Source of the DNA: Mya arenaria
Lineage: Eukaryota; Mollusca; Bivalvia; Myida; Myidae
DNA: 64,000 nt
Direction of reading: 5' to 3'
NCBI RefSeq assembly: GCF_026914265.1
Contig: NC_069133.1
Location: 6,383,985-6,447,984, forward strand
Both the position numbers and the translations under genes were made by a program. Of this stretch, positions 21,893 to 33,542 are shown in pieces. The notes under the pieces are model-generated. The model searched no databases. It was not told the DNA's origin and saw only the letters and a list, made by a program, of their open reading frames with translations. How positions within the stretch are numbered: position 1 is the stretch's first letter; each line of letters starts with the position of its first letter.

Positions 21893-23866
21893 ATGGTTTG
21901 TAAACATAAACGTCGAGTGAAAATATTTTCCATTTTGGTATGTGTGTCTGGTTTATGTATGTTCACTAAATGGAGATATTTAACTCCATCGCCAATAGTG
22001 TTCAAGCCATGTAACTTGACAGCGTTAGATCCATGGGACGAGTCTTTGCGGCCATTCCTGGTGCGCCCGAAGCCACTGCAATGTGTGGATAAATATGATT
22101 TGTTCTTTACTCGCAAAGATGGACGCATGTACATGAACACCAGTCTAGCTGCAAATCGGAAGTTACACCTACAGGGTATGGGATGTTGGTACCAGGCCGT
22201 TGAGCGCCTTGACGGTGATAAACAATTGCGGATGGGACCCAGAAAGAGATTGATACTTCCGGGAGATGCCCGAACCCTCATATTCTGTGTCGCGCCGGAA
22301 GAAGTCCGAAGCCACATATTCCGTGTCACGTGCTTTAAAAACAAAACGAAAACGAAAGTGTATGATATGGTTCATGTTAATCATTTCTGGAACGAGTATG
22401 CTAAACATGCACGTGATATTGAAGTTGAAAAAGCGGACACCCCAAGCGTCATCATGCTTGGTATTGACTCTGTGTCGCGATCCCATGCAATCAGGAATTT
22501 AAAACAATCCTTCAATTTCTTACGTCATAATCTCAGTTGTTATGATATGATTGGGCATAGAAAAGTAGGGGACAACACGTTTCCTAATCTCATACCCTTA
22601 CTGACCGGGAAAAGTCATTGGAGCTTTCTTGACGTCGAGTTTCTAAAACGGTTTGCCGATTACATGCCGTTGCTATGGAATGAAAAACCAATGGAGTCCA
22701 TAGCAACATTTATGGCAGAAGACAATGCGACGTATTCTACCTTTAACTCTGGTAAAAGCGGCTTCAATAAAATACCTACAGATTATTACTTTCGGCCTTA
22801 CTCATTGGCAATGGAAGAATTCGAACCAGTTTTCAGTACACCTTTAGGAAGTCTTTCTGAAAATTGCTATGCTTATCGAAATTATTTTGACATCCAGCTA
22901 GAATATTTAAAAGGATTTTTACAAAAATACAACAAAAAAAGAAAGTTTGCATTTTTCTGGTCGAATGTGGTCACACATGACTCCTTTAATACGGCAAGTC
23001 TGTATGATAACTCTTTGCTAGAATTCCTTACATGGATGACCTCAGATATAGACATAAACAACACAATACTTATAGTATTGAGTGACCATGGTTTTCGAAT
23101 AGGTGGCGCCTCCTTAACTCATATTGGGCGTGCTGAAAACAGCAACCCTTGGTTAATGGTACATGTTCCTGACCATTTAACCAAGCGTTACCCGAGTATT
23201 GGACGCAATCTCAGGGAAAACACAAAACGTCTAGTTACTCATTATGACACTTATAACACCGTTTTGGAACTTATTCACAACACAGCTTTCCTTGAAAGAC
23301 CAGAGATACCAACCCAAGAGTATATGGTGAAGCGAAACATATTTCATTATATTCCTGGGGACCGCACGTGCGCTGATGGGGGAATACCGGACAACACGTG
23401 CACGTGCAAAGACCGGGTACCTGTCGACATAGATTCTCCGGTTGTCAAACTAGCCGTCGATGTTTTAATTTTGCATATGAACAAAGTGTTATCAAGTAAA
23501 CAAAGTGAATGTTCAATTATCCGTTTACAAAACATCACAGAAGCAAGGGCTATCTACTCAGATAAGGATTACGCAAACGTCAACAAAGATTTGCATTTAT
23601 CTTTACCACGTGTGATAGGTGGTATGGTGGGATTGTCCCGAGACATTGACAAGGATAGCGGCCTGTATACGGTCAGGTTCTACACTAACCCCGGTAACGC
23701 CTATTTTGAGGGTACTGTGGAATACTCGGCGTTTAAAGCCGGGCATCAAGCGGACAAAGTTACTGTTGTCGGGGAGCAAAGCCGGCTGAATCGATACGGA
23801 AAGCAATCTCACTGTGTCTCGGAACAACTATACAAACAAATTTGTTTTTGCAAAGACCTACTATAA
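21893..23866 (+). CDS. DUF229 family protein B, alkaline-phosphatase/sulfatase-like fold, type II membrane
   Basis: 657 residues, single exon, paralogue (or allele) of 3,791-5,764. The start is the first in-frame ATG; there is no open extension upstream. All candidate active-site residues are kept (D192, T229 in NTFPN, H362, D363, D398, H399, H450), as is the hydrophobic anchor at 10-24. By eye the differences from A are residues 3 (F to C), 14 (V to I), 134 (T to A), 153 (I to K), 309 (K to E), 327-328 (GD to AY) and one E to K about twenty residues from the end, plus four silent changes. Eight replacements to four silent is close to neutral expectation, so constraint since the split looks weak even though both frames are intact. 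Confidence 0.9.
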   Translation: MVCKHKRRVKIFSILVCVSGLCMFTKWRYLTPSPIVFKPCNLTALDPWDESLRPFLVRPKPLQCVDKYDLFFTRKDGRMYMNTSLAANRKLHLQGMGCWYQAVERLDGDKQLRMGPRKRLILPGDARTLIFCVAPEEVRSHIFRVTCFKNKTKTKVYDMVHVNHFWNEYAKHARDIEVEKADTPSVIMLGIDSVSRSHAIRNLKQSFNFLRHNLSCYDMIGHRKVGDNTFPNLIPLLTGKSHWSFLDVEFLKRFADYMPLLWNEKPMESIATFMAEDNATYSTFNSGKSGFNKIPTDYYFRPYSLAMEEFEPVFSTPLGSLSENCYAYRNYFDIQLEYLKGFLQKYNKKRKFAFFWSNVVTHDSFNTASLYDNSLLEFLTWMTSDIDINNTILIVLSDHGFRIGGASLTHIGRAENSNPWLMVHVPDHLTKRYPSIGRNLRENTKRLVTHYDTYNTVLELIHNTAFLERPEIPTQEYMVKRNIFHYIPGDRTCADGGIPDNTCTCKDRVPVDIDSPVVKLAVDVLILHMNKVLSSKQSECSIIRLQNITEARAIYSDKDYANVNKDLHLSLPRVIGGMVGLSRDIDKDSGLYTVRFYTNPGNAYFEGTVEYSAFKAGHQADKVTVVGEQSRLNRYGKQSHCVSEQLYKQICFCKDLL

Positions 23867-23899
23867 TTATATAATTTGTAAAATTGATCAACGTCTGCC

Positions 23900-23905
23900 A
23901 ATAAA
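23900..23905 (+). terminator. Polyadenylation signal AATAAA of DUF229 gene B
   Basis: Canonical hexamer about 34 bases after the stop codon, as in copy A. Confidence 0.6.
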
Positions 23906-24439
23906 GTTTAATCAATGTTTTTTTTCTAAAACCATTGATTAGTCGTATTTATGAGTACATGGGCACATTAACACACACGTTCAGGTTTATATAGGTATTA
24001 TTGCAAGATATTCCAAGATAAATTGCTGACATTTCGTGATAAACACTAAAAGCTTTATATAAAGAATAATTTTCAGATGAATAATCTCAAGTTCCTTATG
24101 TACCAGTCACACACACGTCGCGGATACCTACATATGTACGTCTAGGCCACGGAATCCGTATCGATCCGTATCTACACCATACCTCAACGTCGTTCTCCGT
24201 ATCAATCCGTACCAACACAGGGTCAAATCGACTTAATTAAAGACTTATCCCACATGTGCAAGTTTCTCCAACTTGTGAATATGCACAAGAGCGATGCGTG
24301 GCCATATATTGTCGTGACTCTAGTCCAATCTTGTTGAAACTTAATTAATCCGTTGTATAACGTACTAAAACGTAGATATCCGCACTGGAACATACCTATC
24401 CGTTGTCATATGTATTGTCCAGTAGTTATAATATGAGGC

Positions 24440-24750
24440 TGCCCCTACTAAAACGTAGTTCAGCGCAGAACCGTCAACGCGCTTGGCAACTTGCCAGCCA
24501 CAGTAAAACGTAGTTAATCGCAGACCCGTCCACGCGCTCGGCAACTTGCAAGCCACAGTAAAACGTAGTTACTCGCAGACACGTCCACGCGCTTGGCAGG
24601 TTGCCAGCCACAGGAAAACGTAGTTACTCGCAGACCCGTCCACGCGCTTGGCAAGTTGCCAGCCGGTTGCCAGCCGCAGTAAAACGTAGTTTTTCGCAGA
24701 CCCATCCACGCCCTTGACAAGTTGCCAGCCGCAGTAAAACGTAGTTCAAC
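24440..24750 (+). repeat. 55 bp minisatellite, five to six units
   Basis: Short counterpart of 6,335-7,315. The outer units match the outer units of A, so the size difference comes from the homogeneous interior. Confidence 0.9.
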
Positions 24751-25221
24751 ATAGAACCTCGTACTTATCAGCTCCCTGTTGTTTCTGTTCCCCGTTTCTA
24801 ACTATATGTTCTTCTGTACTAAGACTGACTTAACCGTTCTTATCGGAGTATGTGCTATGCGCTGAGATTGTGTATTTTCGGATTATTTCTCAAGCTTATT
24901 GACTCGTCTTAGTGATATTGACAGTTGAAACATGTAAAGAAAAAACAACCGATTTGTTCACGAGTGTGGGTTCGTATCTAACAAAATAACACGAAAACAA
25001 TCCTTATGTAAGTTATGCGTATTATCTTGGAAGAGAATTTCTCCGACAAAGATACATTCCTCAAAAGTATTGCCAACATCCAAGTCTGTTTCAATCCATT
25101 GAACTATTTATGTCAAAGAATGTGAACATCATTAGAAACCTTGCTGTGTATGTGTGTAAATAGAGCGTTCGTTATTAGAAAGCATTATATACTTTGTAAC
25201 TCGTACACATGTCAATGCTAC
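24751..25221. other. Intergenic, no feature recognised
   Basis: Counterpart of 7,316-7,789. No gene. Confidence 0.3.
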
Positions 25222-25408
25222 AATACATGTTGACTGAAAAATGCACAAAACATCAATTTTGGAACTTAAATATTAAAATCTGCGATCTAATTTTGTGTCA
25301 GCACTCTTATATATCTGGTACTCATGAATTCTCGCAAAATTTGGCTCGTTCCAAGACAAAAAATAAAAAAGTTGTCAAAATGTTCAATCTGTGAGAGTGC
25401 AGCTTTAA
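25222..25408. mobile_element. TTAA-flanked MITE, truncated copy 6
   Basis: Counterpart of 7,790-7,976. Right half only, ending GTGAGAGTGCAGCTTTAA. Confidence 0.65.
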
Positions 25409-25953
25409 GCCTAACCCTAACCCTTCAAACATAAATAAATGCCAAAAGTCAATAGCTTATTTTTTTAGGTAAAAGAGTCTGACGATTTTGTTTAACTTTG
25501 AGTTCTTATTGAATTTGAGGTAAACGTCTCTTAATACTGTTGCATGCACTAAAATACGCAGAAATGTTTAGATTTGTATGCAATCAATTGCAAAATCGAG
25601 TCTATTTCTTTTATTTCGCGTTGTGATCTGCTAGATAAACATTAAGGTAGAAGGGCTTTAAGAAAAGAGAACATTTTACAAGCCTTATTTTAATTAAAGT
25701 GAAATTGTCCTTATGTGTTTATAGTTTGGGGCTTAAAGATTGTCGGACTTGTCTTAAAAATTTATGATAACACAGTCTAAGCACTCAGTAAGACGTTCCC
25801 TTATCTGATAAGAGGCCATGTTAAATGCAACAATTTCAATATTCATATGCGTTTCAAATTTAATTTAGTTGTCATAAATCACAACTGTGGATCACTTTCC
25901 TCACATCTTCAAAATGCTTCTGATAAACAGAGTAATTGGTCATTTATTCATCA
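25409..25953. other. Intergenic, no feature recognised
   Basis: Counterpart of 7,977-8,520. No gene. Confidence 0.3.
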
Positions 25954-26291
25954 TTAAAGCTGCACTCTCACAGATTGACCGTTTTGACAACTTCTTTTTA
26001 TTTTTGGTTTTGGAATAGACTCTTTTTGGGGTAAATGTGTGGAAACCAGTGATATAAAACTGCTGACAAAAGATCAGATCGCAGTGTTTCATATGTACGT
26101 TCGATGTTGATGTTTTACGGCTAAAAGCGTTACTAACGAAATTTTCGGCAGTTTTTCCATACAATTGAGATCAGTTATTTTGTGAGTTTTCTTACATGAC
26201 TGAATTTAGGGCATTGATGCCACAATAAGCTGATTTTAAGACATTTATTTTAAAATGTCAAAACTGCCAATCTGTGAGAGTGCAGCTTTAA
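25954..26291. mobile_element. TTAA-flanked MITE, full-length copy 7
   Basis: Counterpart of 8,521-8,860, with both terminal repeats and TTAA edges. Confidence 0.85.
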
Positions 26292-26316
26292 AGAGGTCAA
26301 TAGGATATTTGGACAA

Positions 26317-26628
26317 TGCACCAGTCAATTGTAACCACGCCCCCCCCAGGTCCGGGGAATAGCGGGGACTTTGACCTACGGTCCAGCCAACCCCGGCTAA
26401 AATCCCCGCCCTGCGGGAACGAATAAATGGTCAAAGCCCTGCCAAATGCCCCCGCACCACAGGGACCCTAGGTAAGGCCCATTCCCCGCTATATTTAAAG
26501 CGAAGACAAAACCACCGATTTCACCCGGCACTGCGAGGCCACCTAAAAGGTAAAAACACGGCCTATTTCCCCGGCTATCTCCGGTATACCCCTGGACCTG
26601 GGGGCCGTGGTTACAATTGACTGGTGCA
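26317..26628. mobile_element. G+C-rich inverted-repeat MITE (copy B)
   Basis: Counterpart of 8,886-9,201. The left TAA has become CAA, while the right TAA is intact. Confidence 0.85.
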
Positions 26629-28583
26629 TAATGAGCGAATCAGGTCAATTTAACATTCGGCGCTCCTCGGCTTTGCATTATTGCAAACACAATTAAGATT
26701 CCTAAGAGTTATAAGTCATTAAGTTTAACTTAAATTACTACGCGATTTACTTCCAGCGGAGTTAAAAGTGTACCGATTTCTGACATTGTAAACCGTTCAT
26801 ATACATTCGAGGTTGTTTTCGATAAAACAAAATGGCCGAGGAGTTACGAATGGTCAATTTAACGGAGGCGATGATTGACGGGCTTCTGAAACAATGTTTA
26901 TCTACATAGACAATCTGAAGTATTTATTTACCTGTACTTGTCTACCCTGTGATAAAGGTTGATCAATCGAACTTTCATTCATTGCTTCAGTTGCAGGGTT
27001 TAATTTTGTTTTGTTTTTCTTGTTTATACGTATTACACTTCAAGAAAGTTGAATAAATTATATTCAATGCACATCTATTTGAATAAAATTATTTCTTTTA
27101 TAAAAGATCAGAAACTTCATAAAGGTTCAGGGGCCAGGTTCATTAAAGGTTTCTTGTCGTAACTTAAATCTTGGAGTAGGATTAAAGGGAGAATAAAACC
27201 GAGCAGTAAATCATAGGTCAGTCTGAATATGGTGTCGTCAGTTGATTGACAGATAAACTTAACTTATTCTAATTTTGTTAAAATATCCCAAATGGCAACA
27301 AATATATTTTATTGGCTTCCCCAAAATTTAAAAAAAAATATATATATACCAAAATGATGAAAATATGAGATTAAGATATAATATGATATTAAGATATAAT
27401 ATGATATTATGATATTGTCAATTAACGACTTTGATCTTTTTTTGAAACAGGCCCTTACACTGCTAACTAATATTCACTCCATAAAATGTAAAACTAAAGT
27501 TAACTTTATCACGATAATTAAGCTACATCGTCAGCCTAGAATTAAATCTTATCATTAACTTCATTGGAACCTTTGCAAAAGGAATTAATTAATTAAACGA
27601 TCCTGTCTTTTCTAAAGTTATCATTTTCTTGAATAAAATCCTTAGTGTACCTACATGTATACAGTGAATGTATACAAAAAGAATGTATTGTAATCGGGTC
27701 AAATTAAACCAATTGGTCCATTTCAAGGTGGGTTTGCCTGGATGCTTGCCGCAGTCAGGCGTATGTAAGGGCGATCATAAGCGGTGAAACGTAACATTTC
27801 ACACCTGATCTCCACAAACTCGTTAATTTAACATTCAAATTGAATACATTAGTAAGATATTTTATAAATGTATTTTGATATTTTGGTTATGAAGAAAACA
27901 ACGTTGTTAAACATGCAATAATAGCATGCAGGTTTTAATCTTCAAGTGTATGGTCTCACCGAATAGGCTTTCAACATTTTATGTAGTTCTCCTATTATGT
28001 ATAGATAATGACACGGTATCATTTACATCATATTTCATGGCGTGCCCTATTATTTTACAATTTCACGTTATATGTTTCTTCTTAAAGAGACTAGTTCATA
28101 CTTTATTGGGTCACTCATCGATCAAAAAATAGTTCGTGTAATGTATGGACAAATTGCTTGATACCATGATAACCATAATCAAGAGTTCAAAATACAGCTG
28201 TCTTGTTTATATATATTTAAACATTGACAGAAAAGGGTTCTTTTTTCGCCACACAGCCTCCATAACGCTATTGAAAAATGAATTATTTCCGATGAGATTG
28301 ACCAAATTACGTTCATATGAGTATAACTTATGTACAATGCTGGTCGCTGTTTCGTGTTTGTTCATAAAAGGAAGTAGATAACTCACTAATAAGACTGACT
28401 TTGTAATTACTAAATCGTTGCCAACATGAAAACGTGAGCATGACGCTTTAAAGCTAACAGGTTGGTGTCAGTTTTTACCAGTATAATTCGAAACTGTACA
28501 CCTAAATATAGGCGGTTATGTGTTGGATAGCTAGTTAATTGTTTACATATTTATGATACTGAAAATCGCTTTGTACACGATAT
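26629..28583. other. Copy B stretch holding two empty insertion sites
   Basis: No gene. The uninterrupted TAA near 27,766 and the uninterrupted TTA near 27,886 are the pre-insertion states of the 1.12 kb and 1.69 kb elements of copy A. The AT-rich 27,320-27,515 segment with GATATTAAGATATAATAT repeats replaces the foldback region. Confidence 0.7.
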
Positions 28584-28733
28584 TAAAGCTGCACTCTCAC
28601 AGATTTAGTGTTTTTACAACTTTTTTATTTTTTTGTCTTGGAAAGAGGAAATTTTTGCGTAAATATCTACAAACCAATGATAAAAGATTGCTGACAAAAG
28701 ATCATAGCGCAGATTTGCAGATTTGCAATAAAT
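28584..28733. mobile_element. TTAA-flanked MITE, left-half copy 8
   Basis: Counterpart of 14,138-14,285. Left terminus TTAAAGCTGCACTCTCACAG only. Confidence 0.65.
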
Positions 28734-29141
28734 AAAGCACGCAAAATAAAACTAACCTAACCAATGTAATTTTGTTTTATTTTTTATTGATTTTGACTTG
28801 ACCCGATTCCGCAAAACATTGAAAACATTTTCCAAACATGCATGTTATTATGAATAATGCAAAAGTTGCGTCATGCCAGTTCGCGAAATAGTGTAAACTC
28901 TCGTCCGTAGTTCGCATCTGGAAGTAAGTTTAAATTCATTATTTTAAAACAATTGAGAATCAAGTTATTAAATAATATAAATAACTCCTGTTGGCAAGAT
29001 CATACGCGAGTGTGGTCTTGTGTTGTGCCCCAATTGTCCGGCTTAATAACCACAAACAAAACTCAAATGCACTAGGTCGGGCATCAAATTAGGATTGCCT
29101 ATGTCAGAGGCGAGTGTGCTATCCACTGATGTCTGTGAAGT

Positions 29142-29220
29142 TAGCCTATGTAGCCGATGTAGCCAATGTAGCCTGTGTAGTAAACAGGCTGCAACGTGCA
29201 GTCTATATAGCCGATGTTGC
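29142..29220 (+). repeat. GTAGCC minisatellite (copy B)
   Basis: Shorter counterpart of 14,691-14,825. Confidence 0.8.
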
Positions 29221-29270
29221 CTGTCGTGACAGGTACACGTGAAACAATCATGGGTGTCGCGAATTGGCTT

Positions 29271-29839
29271 GGGCGCATTAAGCACGTGAACATTGCCTTA
29301 TGCATCGCTAAATAGGCTGCTATGGGTCATGTTCGAGGCATTGGCACGTGCACGTGAAACAATCATGGGTATCGCCACTATGCCAGGGTGGTAGGCATTT
29401 GGCAACACTTCAACCTCACATAGACCACTGTGCTGGGAAAACTCTGGTTTGGGCGCATTAAGCACGTGAACATTGCCTTATGCATTTCTAAGGTGTTTAA
29501 GCAAATCCCGTCAGCATAAAAAAAATCATTTCGGTCAAAAAATTGTTAATGACTTGTAAAAAAATTATTTTCTATTTTTTTTCAATCCTAAGGATAATTG
29601 CACTTTGGTCAAAACTACCAAAAAAGAAAACGGAAGAAAAGGCAATTAAAAAATTATTATAGTTGAGTTCCAGCCATATGCAGATGTCCATTCTGCTTTT
29701 CAAGGGAGAGTACTGAGTACGAGATTGATAAACACCGGCTAGCAGACAACAGGTTTGAGGCCTAGGCGCAGATTCGAATTCGAGGGTGTGTCCACCACTT
29801 TCGAAAAAAAAGCCCAAAATAAAAGAAACAGTAGCAAAA
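29271..29839 (+). repeat. Single 180 bp and single 339 bp units (copy B)
   Basis: These are the unamplified forms of the two arrays that end copy A, followed by the end of duplicated sequence at 29,839. Confidence 0.85.
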
Positions 29840-30400
29840 GTTATCAATTTTCATAAACCAATGTAACAGATATGTACATTCTTGAATAAATTATGTTAAA
29901 CAAGAATAGAATTATATGTTGACAAAATATTATTCTATTAATGTGCAAGTATCATTTCTTGAATGTTGCCATTTGAAACGATTATTTACCAAAACGTATG
30001 TTATTAATAGGCCTACATCAAATATTTGCAAACGTACTAATCAAGAAGCAGCATTGTAATCTATCATCGGTTAACATCATCCCGTATTCCCGGATAGTTG
30101 AAAGCCTCTGTCACGTATATGCACACATACATTTAGTCCCTAGTTATACATGAATGTATATCGTTATGTGTTTATATCACCACAAATCAGTATGATAGTC
30201 CGGGATATGACATCACGGAACGCTAAACGTCATTTCCTACCCGGGATAGTTCATAGCGTATGTCTATCATCATGTTTCTTATGTACATCGATCAATAAGA
30301 AACAATATTCCCAAACATTTCACAAATATATATAATTCCAGCAATGATACAAAGATCGCCTACAAGAATGTTATTTAAATACAAATGTTAATATTGAACT
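29840..30400. other. Unique AT-rich flank of copy B
   Basis: No gene recognised. An imperfect repeat of a CCCGTATTCCCGGATAGTTGAAAGC-type block (30,088-30,112 against 30,238-30,257) hints at an old element. Confidence 0.35.
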
Positions 30401-31445
30401 TGAAACGCCGCAATACGAAACAAGGCTTTTAATATGGGTGATCAGTATTTCGAAATTATATTCTTGTATGAGTCAGGAAAAGGTAGCTGCCTAAAGCAAT
30501 TGGGCGAAACTATTTTTGTTAATGTTACAGTGACTTTGACCCTAAACTCACTCTGTCAAAAGCAGTCCTAAGCTAGGTTTGTCATATTATGTATCTGCAT
30601 ATCAACTTTCGTCCCATTATAAATGAATGATAACTATCCATCAATTCTTACTTAAGTTTTTGGGCGGAAACCATTCTCAATTTTTATTAACAGTAACATT
30701 CACCTTGACTTCGCCTCTTTGAAAGCAACCCCAAACTTGCTCAACACATAAGCTACTAACACGCATTATTATCCATCAACTCCTAACTTAAGTTATTGGG
30801 CGGAAACTTTTTTTTCTAATTTTAGTAACAGTAACCTTTATATTGACCCCCTCCTCAACAATCCCAAGCTAGTTCTTTACATAAGCTAACTACACAGCAA
30901 CGTTCGTCACCATCCATCAATTATTACTTAAGTCATTGGAAGGAAACAAAATTTAGTAACATTGGCCTTGACCTTGACCTTTATCCCATCCAAATCATTT
31001 TCGAGCTAGCTCTTTACGTTTTCTACCTACACACCGACTTTCTTCAATATACATCATTTCTTACTTAAGATATTGAGCGGAAATCTTTTTATATTTTTGT
31101 TACAGTGTTCACCTTGACATCACGCTCGCCCCTTAAAAGCAATCAAAAGCTAGCTCGACACATAAGCTACCTAAACACCAACTTTAACCATAATCCATCA
31201 ATATTTACCTAAGTTATTGGTCGGAAACCAATGTCAGTGACCTTGACCCAACTTAAAACGCCGCAATACGAATCAAGGATTTTTAACTGGCAATCAGAAT
31301 TTATTGCAAATTATATTCTTGTATGAGTCAAAAAAAGGTAGCTGCCTAAAGCAATTGGGCGAACCCATTTTCCTTTTTCTTTTTCACTTTGACCTTCAAC
31401 TCACCCCATCAAAAGCAGTCTTTAGCTAGGTTTGTCACATTATGC
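30401..31445 (+). mobile_element. Pearl/Helentron-like element 1, about 140 bp core repeats
   Basis: TAAGTTATTGGGCGGAAAC-like blocks recur at about 30,655, 30,793, 30,930, 31,070 and 31,214 (period about 140 bp), with TAAGCTACCTA and CCATCAATTCTTACT blocks between. A lead block, AACGCCGCAATACGAA through TAGCTGCCTAAAGCAATTGG, occurs at both 30,404 and 31,255, so two elements, or one element and a truncated second, lie head to tail. Assignment to the molluscan Pearl (Helitron-like) group rests on this architecture and is an inference. Confidence 0.6.
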
Positions 31446-31483
31446 TGCGAAATGATGCTAGAATTGGCTCTTTTTGTAAAGAA

Positions 31484-31996
31484 ATATATTGCAAGCAAGC
31501 AACAAAAGCCATGTTAAGTTTGTTAAGAAAAGTAAAAGAATATGTCGTTCTATTGACTTACATATTGATCTTTTAAAGAAAATTGTATAAACGATTATAT
31601 GTATGTGAAGTGCGGGGCTGCGGATATATATTAGAAAAAATACAGCTGAATTTTTTAAAGTATGTACTTAATATGGAAAGCAGCACACCAAGATTTGTAT
31701 GGTTCATAGCGAAACCGGTGTTAAGCCATTGCAAAAAGATATTGATACAAAAATGATCTGTTATTGGTCAAAGCTTATAGTCCCACATTGTACAAATCAC
31801 CCAGTGTCCGTATATTGTGTTATACTTAAAACAAATATGCAAAATGATAGAATTAAAAACAATGGATAAAACACATAAAACATATATTTGTCAACTCTGG
31901 TATGATTTATATGTGGGATAATCATGAATAACCAAACACATTATGGCATAAAAGGTCCGTTCAAATGAAGTTATATGATTTATACATAAACGAGTG
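31484..31996 (+). pseudogene. Non-LTR retrotransposon ORF2 C-terminal remnant
   Basis: A frame interrupted by stops and shifts reads like the region after the reverse-transcriptase palm of CR1/RTE-like LINEs: a KASNKSHVKFVKK start, IDLHIDLLKKIV, a MVHSETGVKPL segment, DIDTKMICYWSKL and a later WDN..LYDLYINEW tail. Several stops and frameshifts make it non-functional. The family label is from recognised motif order, not from a search. Confidence 0.65.
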
Positions 31997-32064
31997 GTAT
32001 TTTACTTTAAATATATCATGAACATGCTGTAGCCTTCTTTAATTTAACTGTAACAAAAATGATG

Positions 32065-32740
32065 ATTGCAGGCTAATAATGTTAGACTACAAGCGTGTGG
32101 TTAAGCGAAAACGTAGACTATATGAAAACAAAAATATGAAGAAATAGAAATGCTATTCATTCTAAGCCTCGTAGGTTTTGGAAAGTATTTAAAAAGCCTA
32201 ACTCAGATATAGATAATAATATTTGTGAGAAAGATTTTCACAATCATTTTTTATCTTTGCAAAATTATATACCTTTTGCTAAAACTATGAGTTAGGCGAT
32301 TTTACCAATAATCATAATTTTGAAAACCTAAATTGCAGGTTTAGATTAGGCGTTGATGGGGAAAATGCTTTATATTGTTAAGAATATGTAAACCTATGTC
32401 AAATCATGTGTGAAAATGTAGTTCGCTGTCCGAAAATGTGCCCTTTACTATACTGATTTTTTTTGGTGGAGATATGGTTGTTTTGGCAAGAACTGTTGAT
32501 GAAGTAAATCTACTTGAAAAAAGTCTAAATACGTTACAAAAAAACATATGCGGCAATAAGTACTTTTAAACGGATGATAACTATACGTTTTTAACTTTAC
32601 TGGATCTTTTGTTTGAATTAAAAAAAACCATTGCAGGGAAGGGACTTGAGGCTCTCAATCTTCTTATTCATAATACTAAATATTATAATTTATAATGTAG
32701 TGTTCTTTGCCAAATGTTTGACGCTTTTGAAATCTAAGTA
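32065..32740 (+). pseudogene. Non-LTR retrotransposon linker and reverse-transcriptase remnant
   Basis: Decayed frames resemble the segment between endonuclease and reverse transcriptase (YKRVVKRKRRLYENK, FWKVFKKPNSDIDNN, DFHNHFLSLQNY), then the palm (GGDMVVLARTVDEVN, where the usual YADD before MVVL is lost), then GKGLEALNLLIHN and LCQMFDAF. Large internal deletions and stops are present. It lies after, not before, the C-terminal fragment at 31,484-31,996, so the two pieces are separate insertions or a rearrangement. Confidence 0.7.
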
Positions 32741-32831
32741 AAATCATAAACCAAACATTTCTTCTAAGAAATTTATGATAATCAATATTATCTAGTCTAT
32801 TAAGTAATACTATATAATTATCATATGGCAG

Positions 32832-32916
32832 CATGTGTGACATTGATATTGTCAATCCGAGAGCGGAATGTCACCTGAGTGTTTCGAGGGTTGACAATAT
32901 CAATGTCACATGTGTT
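32832..32916. repeat. Foldback with 22-23 bp arms
   Basis: GTGACATTGATATTGTCAA at the left pairs with TTGACAATATCAATGTCAC at the right, around a loop of about 35 bases. It is probably a MITE remnant; no target duplication was identified. Confidence 0.8.
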
Positions 32917-33515
32917 TTAAATCATTAAATTAAACAAGTTTAACAAAATCAACAACATATAACATAAACAATTACTTTATGTAGAACAAAATTTCCACCG
33001 TTAATAATGCTAAAATTCCTTCAAAAACTGACTGTTCCTGTAGTCTTATGTTATTGTGTACACATTGAATAGTGACTTCACTGTTGTATGTGTATAAGGG
33101 AGGCAATCACGTCATGATGTAGCTAAAATATTGAGTCAGTTATTTGCCCTAATATGACATTTCTAATATCACTGCGGTCACATGACCTGACAGTGAATTT
33201 TCGCTTGGTAACGTGTCAAAAAGATTGAAAATATTTCTGATAGTCAAAACATCTCTTTTCGGGTAATGGAATTTCACCATTGTAGACAAAAGTGTGGTAT
33301 AATTAATAATATTAGCCTTCAAAATCCCTAATATCCTTGTATTTTATATATGTAGCATTTACAAACAAAAAGTATTCTCTGTTACGTGAATTATTTGTTT
33401 TTGTTTTATATTTTTCCTTGCTATTTGCCATGTTTCATTGTGACTATATTTATTTAATTGACATATCATTTTTGTCAAGAAACTGTTATTTACCCGTTTA
33501 CGACAATAAACAACT

Positions 33516-33542
33516 CTGTCTGTCTGTCTGTCTGTCTGTCTG
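33516..33542 (+). repeat. (CTGT)n microsatellite
   Basis: Six to seven tandem TCTG units. Confidence 0.9.
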
